From: an uncultured Flavobacteriales bacterium
GTDB lineage: Bacteria > Bacteroidota > Bacteroidia > Flavobacteriales_D > Crocinitomicaceae
Assembly: GCA_903860985.1 (NCBI GenBank)
Contig: CAIOSO010000033.1
Location: 1-64,000 of the forward strand
Reading direction: 5' to 3'
DNA: 64,000 nt
Shown one piece after another: positions 59,264-64,000 of this stretch. The notes beneath the pieces were generated by a model. The model made no database searches, was not told where the DNA came from, and worked only from the letters and a program-made list of their open reading frames with translations. Made by a program: the position numbers and the translations under genes. Position 1 is the first letter of the stretch, and every line of letters begins with the position of its first letter.

Positions 59264-60609
59264 ATATCTCAAGTCAAAATAAAATCACGCTGAAAACGGA
59301 AGGACTAAGTTCCATTCAGCGCGTGGAGAAAAATCAATCAACAACTCAGTTGAAAAGATCGATGACGTTCATCTTCATCGGCCTTTTTCTGATTCTTCTA
59401 TTGCCATGGACACAAAATATTCGTTCGAATGGCAAAGTTATTACCCTGCGTCCGGAACAGCGTCCACAAATGATTCAATCTATTATCGCCGGTCGTATTG
59501 AAAAATGGTATGTGAAGGATGGAGACCAAGTAAAGAAAGGCGATACGATCCTTTTTTTATCTGAAGTAAAAGAAAATTACTTGGATCCAAATTTAATTGG
59601 ACGAACAGAAAAACAATTGAAAAACAAAGAATTGTCCGTTGTTTCTTATGGAGGAAAAATTGCGGCGATGGATGAGCGAATCGATGCGCTGATTGAAGCA
59701 AACAAGCTGAAGCTGCAACAAGCAAAAATTAAACTTCAACAAGCTCAGTTGACATTAAAAGCGGATAGCATGGAATTTCATACCGCTAAAATAAATACGC
59801 GTATTACTGAACAGCAATATGAACGATTTGAGAAATTGTACAAAGCAGATGTCAAATCGCTCACGGAGTTAGAAGTTAGAAAGCTGAATTTTCAAAGAGC
59901 ACAGGCTTCCCAGATTAGTGCCCAGCAAAAATACTTGCAGAGTGCGAATGACATCATCGATGCAAGGGTAGAATATCAGTCCATTGAAGCGAAATACAGA
60001 GATGAAATTGCGAAAGCAGAATCGGAGAAATTTACCACGCTTTCAAGCCTGTACGATACGGAAGTTGATGTGATTAAATTACAGAATCAAGCGTCCAACT
60101 ATACTATTCGAAACGGCATGTATTACGTACTCGCGCCGCAAGACGGTTATGTAACTAAGGTGTTGTCCAGTGGAATTGGTGAAACCATCAAACAGGGGGA
60201 ATCTATTGCGACGATTATGCCAGAAATTTATGACCTCGCGGTGGAAATGTTTGTTAAACCAATTGACTTGCCACTTTTGAAAAAAGGACAAAAAGTTCGT
60301 GTTCAATTTGATGGTTGGCCTGCCATTGTCTTTTCAGGATGGCCGAAGTCAAGTTTCGGGACCTTTGGAGGCGAAATTTTTGCCATAGATAATTTCGCTG
60401 GAGAAGATGGCAGTTTTCGTGTCTTAGTAGCACCAGATAAGGATCAAAAATCGTGGCCAAAAGCACTACGTGTCGGCGGTGGCGCGCGTTCCATGATTTT
60501 ATTAAATCAGGTACTTGTTGGGTATGAATTGTGGCGTAAAATAAATGGCTTCCCGCCAGAATATTACAATCAGAAAAAAGAAATGAAATCAGAAAAACAA
60601 GAGAAATGA
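59257..60609 (+). CDS. HlyD/membrane fusion protein-family periplasmic adaptor
   Basis: Single N-terminal TM, RIEKWYVKDGDQVKKGDTILFLSE lipoyl half, coiled coil, YYVLAPQDGYVTKVLSSGIGETIKQGESIATIMP. Confidence 0.93.
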   Translation: MLNISSQNKITLKTEGLSSIQRVEKNQSTTQLKRSMTFIFIGLFLILLLPWTQNIRSNGKVITLRPEQRPQMIQSIIAGRIEKWYVKDGDQVKKGDTILFLSEVKENYLDPNLIGRTEKQLKNKELSVVSYGGKIAAMDERIDALIEANKLKLQQAKIKLQQAQLTLKADSMEFHTAKINTRITEQQYERFEKLYKADVKSLTELEVRKLNFQRAQASQISAQQKYLQSANDIIDARVEYQSIEAKYRDEIAKAESEKFTTLSSLYDTEVDVIKLQNQASNYTIRNGMYYVLAPQDGYVTKVLSSGIGETIKQGESIATIMPEIYDLAVEMFVKPIDLPLLKKGQKVRVQFDGWPAIVFSGWPKSSFGTFGGEIFAIDNFAGEDGSFRVLVAPDKDQKSWPKALRVGGGARSMILLNQVLVGYELWRKINGFPPEYYNQKKEMKSEKQEK

Positions 60610-61997
60610 TGAAAGTAGTTCTACTCTTTTTATGTTTATGGGGAATTCATAATGCATTCGGACAAGGGTTTTTTACAGATCAAGAGTTTTATAGGGTCGT
60701 CCTGAAAAATCATCCTTTAGCGAAGCAAGCGGGACTAAAACCAATGATGGGGGAGAGTCAGATTTTGAAAGCGCAAGGTGGTTTTGACCCAAAAGTTTTC
60801 TCTGATTATGCGGAAAAAACCTATAATGCTACCTCAAATTTTCAAAAGTTGAATGCTGGAGTAACGATTCCCACTTGGTATGGAATTCAACTGAAGTCTG
60901 GTTATGAGTCTGTCAATGGGACCTTTTTTAATCCGGAGAGTAAAACACCCACTGGCGGATTATTCTATGGAGGTATTTCAGTGAACTTAGGACAAGGATT
61001 CCTAATGGACCAACGTCGCGCTGAATTGTTCAAAGCACGCCTTTATGAAGAGAGTACGAGTTACGAGCAAGTAATGATGCTCAATCAGCTAATGTATGAA
61101 TCTGGCTTTGCTTATTGGAATTGGTTTTTAGCGCATCATTCTGAAAAAGTCCTGCGCGAATCCTATGAATTATCCTTGACTCGTTTCAATGCCGTCAAGT
61201 TAGCGGCTGAGGGAGGCGACCGTCCATACATAGACACGGTGGAAGCTCGCATTCAATTGCAAAACCGAAATGCCCTTTGGAAAAGTTATGAGACAGAGGA
61301 ACGGAATGCGCGCGTAAAATTATCAACGTATTTGTGGAATGAACAACAAGAACCAATGGAACTTTTAAGTACCAAGTTGCCGATGGAGGAACGCGAAACG
61401 AAACTTCCACTTACGCACTTTCCTTCCAATGTGGAATTGGATTCCTTGGTGGGACATCATCCCTATATAAAGATGAATAACTTGAAAATTAGAACCTTGG
61501 AAATCGATCAAAAACTAAAAAAAGAACAGTTAAAACCGGTTCTTAATTTGAATTATCAAGTCATCAATGAGCCGATTAATTACAATCCACTTTATAGTTT
61601 TTCACCAAACAACAATAAGATTGGGGTCCAATTTGAAATGCCTATATTATTGCGCAAAGAGCGAGGAGATTTGGAATTATCTAAGTTGAAAATCCAAGAT
61701 GAACAACTGACCTTCGCTTCGAATCGAGTGTACATTGAATCCAAGATTGAGCAGGCTCAAAACGATTACCTGAACGCGCAAGCACAAGTACAAATTTATC
61801 AACTTTCCGTGCAGGATTCAAAGACCTTATTCGAAGCGGAAAAGCACATGTTTGAACAAGGAGAAAGCTCTCTTTTTTTAGTCAATGCACGTGAGCTAAG
61901 CTACATTCAAGCCAAACTAAAATACTTGGAGGTATTGACTAAATGTCAACAAGCTGCTCTGACCTTTGAATTTTCCTTGGCACGATTAATCCCTTAA
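60606..61997 (+). CDS. TolC-family outer membrane protein
   Basis: 463 aa with signal peptide and long coiled-coil repeats (KIEQAQNDYLNAQAQVQIYQLSVQDSKTLFEAEKHMFEQGESSLFLVNAREL). Confidence 0.9.
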   Translation: MMKVVLLFLCLWGIHNAFGQGFFTDQEFYRVVLKNHPLAKQAGLKPMMGESQILKAQGGFDPKVFSDYAEKTYNATSNFQKLNAGVTIPTWYGIQLKSGYESVNGTFFNPESKTPTGGLFYGGISVNLGQGFLMDQRRAELFKARLYEESTSYEQVMMLNQLMYESGFAYWNWFLAHHSEKVLRESYELSLTRFNAVKLAAEGGDRPYIDTVEARIQLQNRNALWKSYETEERNARVKLSTYLWNEQQEPMELLSTKLPMEERETKLPLTHFPSNVELDSLVGHHPYIKMNNLKIRTLEIDQKLKKEQLKPVLNLNYQVINEPINYNPLYSFSPNNNKIGVQFEMPILLRKERGDLELSKLKIQDEQLTFASNRVYIESKIEQAQNDYLNAQAQVQIYQLSVQDSKTLFEAEKHMFEQGESSLFLVNARELSYIQAKLKYLEVLTKCQQAALTFEFSLARLIP

Positions 61998-62003
61998 ACT
62001 GCT

Positions 62004-62846
62004 ATGAAATTCTTTAAAGGCAGAACTGTTTTGGTTGCTTCGATGCACGGGAAAGAAGCGGTTATTGCTCCATTACTGGAAAAGGAATTAGGACTAAAAT
62101 GCATCACCAATACTGAATTTAACACGGATTTATTTGGGACATTTTCCGGCGAAATTGAGCGGACCTTAAGTCCATTAGAAACCTTAAGAAACAAATGTCT
62201 CGTTGGAATGGAGAGTCTTCAGTGTGATTTAGGAATAGCCACGGAGGGATCTTTTGGCCCCCATCCCTTTCTGCATATTGTTCCTGCTCACGAAGAAATC
62301 ATCTTATTGATAGACTCCAAGAATAAACTAGAGATTATTGCCAAAACAATGGTGACCGAAACCAATTTCCTAGGACGCGAAATATTCAGTGAACAAGATA
62401 TGATCGAGTTCATGGATGCTGTGCAATTTCCAAGTCATGGAATTATTTTGAAGGATAAAGCATCAAATTTCCAAGTTGTTTACAAGGATGCTGAATCAAG
62501 TGATGAATTACTATTCCACTTTCATTCTTATCAACAGAAATTCGGATCGGTACATGTGGAAACGGACATGCGCGCAATGCGCAATCCAACGAGGATGAAG
62601 ATTATTGAAAAGGTCTGTCAAGAATTAATTTATAAAATAGAAAATACTTGTCCTTCGTGTCAAACTCCAGGTTTCGATGTAATTGATTGCATTACAGGAC
62701 TACCATGTTCACTATGTCAAATGCCAACATCATCGATTTTGGCGAATCTATTCGCATGTCAAAAGTGTCAGTTCGTTCAACAAATGAAACGAAAGGATGG
62801 AAGGGAATTTGAAGAACCTACCTATTGTTCATTTTGTAATCCTTAA
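62004..62846 (+). CDS. Conserved hypothetical protein (possibly DUF6671) with C-terminal zinc-ribbon-like cysteines
   Basis: 280 aa; VASMHGKEAVIAPLLEKELGL, ATEGSFGPHPF...AHEEIILLID; CPSCQTPG, CSLCQ, CQKC and CSFC pairs. Confidence 0.7.
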   Translation: MKFFKGRTVLVASMHGKEAVIAPLLEKELGLKCITNTEFNTDLFGTFSGEIERTLSPLETLRNKCLVGMESLQCDLGIATEGSFGPHPFLHIVPAHEEIILLIDSKNKLEIIAKTMVTETNFLGREIFSEQDMIEFMDAVQFPSHGIILKDKASNFQVVYKDAESSDELLFHFHSYQQKFGSVHVETDMRAMRNPTRMKIIEKVCQELIYKIENTCPSCQTPGFDVIDCITGLPCSLCQMPTSSILANLFACQKCQFVQQMKRKDGREFEEPTYCSFCNP

Positions 62847-62852
62847 TTCCTA

Positions 62853-64000
62853 ATGGTGAAGACTTTAATCAAAAACGTAACGCTTATCAATGAAGGGAAA
62901 AGATTCGTTTCAGATGTGTTTATTGTGAAAAACCGCATTGAAAAAATAGCAGATAACATCTTGCTAGATCCTAGGCAAAGGGTGTTGGAAATAAATGGAA
63001 GCGGAAAAATACTCATCCCAGGAATGATCGATGATCAAGTGCATTTTAGAGAGCCGGGTTTGACTCACAAGGGAACAATTGGGACTGAATCCAAAGCTGC
63101 AGTCGCAGGTGGAATTACCTCGTTCATGGAAATGCCTAATACTTTGCCGAATGTGTTAACGAATGAGCTGCTCGAGGAGAAATACCAACGGGCGAGTCAG
63201 ACTTCATGGGCGAATTACTCCTTCTTCATGGGGATTTCCAAGGACAATTTAGAAGTAGCGTTACGCATCGATAATGAACGCGTGTGTGGCATTACCGACG
63301 ATGGACTCTATTTTCACAACGATGAAGGAATTCTCGCAAACTATCCGGAGTTCCTCGAAACCTTATTTTCGCGGTCAGAGTCCCTCATTGCCTTGCATTC
63401 TGAGGATGATGCCATCATTCATGCCAACAAGGAGTTTTACACGCAAAAATTCGGCGCGGATATTCCCTGCGAATACCACTCTAAAATCCGTCCAACGGAA
63501 GCGTGTGTCGAAGCGACCAAACGCGTCTTGGAATTGGCGGAAAAGCAGCAGAACAGGTTGCATCTTTTCCATATTTCCACGAAAGAAGAGGCGGATTTAT
63601 TAGCGAAGTATGCTGGTGATATCCGTTCCAAACGCATCACAGCGGAGGCTTGTGTCCATCACTTGTTTTTCAACGAAGAAGACTATGCGCAGCTCGGAAA
63701 CCGCATCAAGTGGAATCCATCGATTAAATCCGCAGCAGATAATCACGGATTGTTGAAAGCGCTGAATGAAGACATCCTGGACATCATTGCAACGGATCAT
63801 GCACCACATGCATGGGAAGAAAAGACCGGAACTTACGATCAAGCCAAATCGGGCGGACCTCTGGTGCAAGAAGCACTATTGGCGCTATTCGAGTTCTATC
63901 ACCGCGGACAAATGACGTTGGAGAAAATCGTTCAAAAAACCAGTCATCACGTAGCAGAAATTTACCGAATTCCAGATCGTGGATACATCCGAGAAGGATA
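62853..64000 (+). CDS. pyrC: Dihydroorotase (partial; runs off the window end)
   Basis: Translation from ATG at 62853: MVKTLIKNVTLINEGKRFVSDVFIV...ILIPGMIDDQVHFREPGLTHKGTIGTESKAAVAGGITSFMEMPNT. No stop before 64000, so it is absent from the ORF track. Confidence 0.9.
   Translation, partial: MVKTLIKNVTLINEGKRFVSDVFIVKNRIEKIADNILLDPRQRVLEINGSGKILIPGMIDDQVHFREPGLTHKGTIGTESKAAVAGGITSFMEMPNTLPNVLTNELLEEKYQRASQTSWANYSFFMGISKDNLEVALRIDNERVCGITDDGLYFHNDEGILANYPEFLETLFSRSESLIALHSEDDAIIHANKEFYTQKFGADIPCEYHSKIRPTEACVEATKRVLELAEKQQNRLHLFHISTKEEADLLAKYAGDIRSKRITAEACVHHLFFNEEDYAQLGNRIKWNPSIKSAADNHGLLKALNEDILDIIATDHAPHAWEEKTGTYDQAKSGGPLVQEALLALFEFYHRGQMTLEKIVQKTSHHVAEIYRIPDRGYIREG

Noticed and set aside
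63274-63869. Short ORFs in both strands near the window end
   Set aside because: They overlap the pyrC reading frame, which is missing from the ORF track only because it has no stop before 64000.
62853-64000. Q in place of the first His in the DxH metal motif of dihydroorotase (DDQVHFREPG)
   Set aside because: From memory this DDQVHFREPGLTHK form is usual in Bacteroidota PyrC, so it is probably not unusual.

Overview
The window is a gene-dense chromosomal segment of a Bacteroidota genome, probably Flavobacteriales and Crocinitomicaceae/Fluviicola-like. This placement is inferred from T9SS C-terminal sorting domains, TAnnTTTG -7 boxes and low-GC codon usage. Most of the content is housekeeping: rho (partial), dnaB, nth, dnaX, menE-like, two M16 peptidases, murQ, rpsO-pnp, an M1 peptidase, sppA, a fused E1 dehydrogenase, cutC, a DEAD-box helicase, a histidine kinase/response regulator pair, an alpha-oxoamine synthase, uvrA, an HU-family protein, a CrtI-family desaturase and pyrC (partial). 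Five secreted proteins carry T9SS-type C-termini. The observations most worth following up are: (1) dnaX split by an A10 tract containing an in-phase A AAA AAG heptamer, where a -1 shift joins the 371-aa ORF to an open tau-type C-terminus and predicts a 573-aa product; (2) an ABC-type membrane protein in a TetR-ABC-HlyD-TolC operon whose nucleotide-binding domain has lost Walker A, the signature motif, the catalytic Glu and the H-loop His; (3) three intergenic arrays of a 7-bp CACTNNN repeat, two of them interrupted by the same perfect 14-bp palindrome and two of them bracketing one small gene; (4) a cobalamin riboswitch in front of a solitary BtuG/YncE-like beta-propeller with a T9SS C-terminus; (5) a ~0.5-kb non-coding structured repeat region; (6) a perfect palindrome over the -7 box of the TetR operon. 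No rRNA, tRNA, CRISPR array or transposase was recognised.
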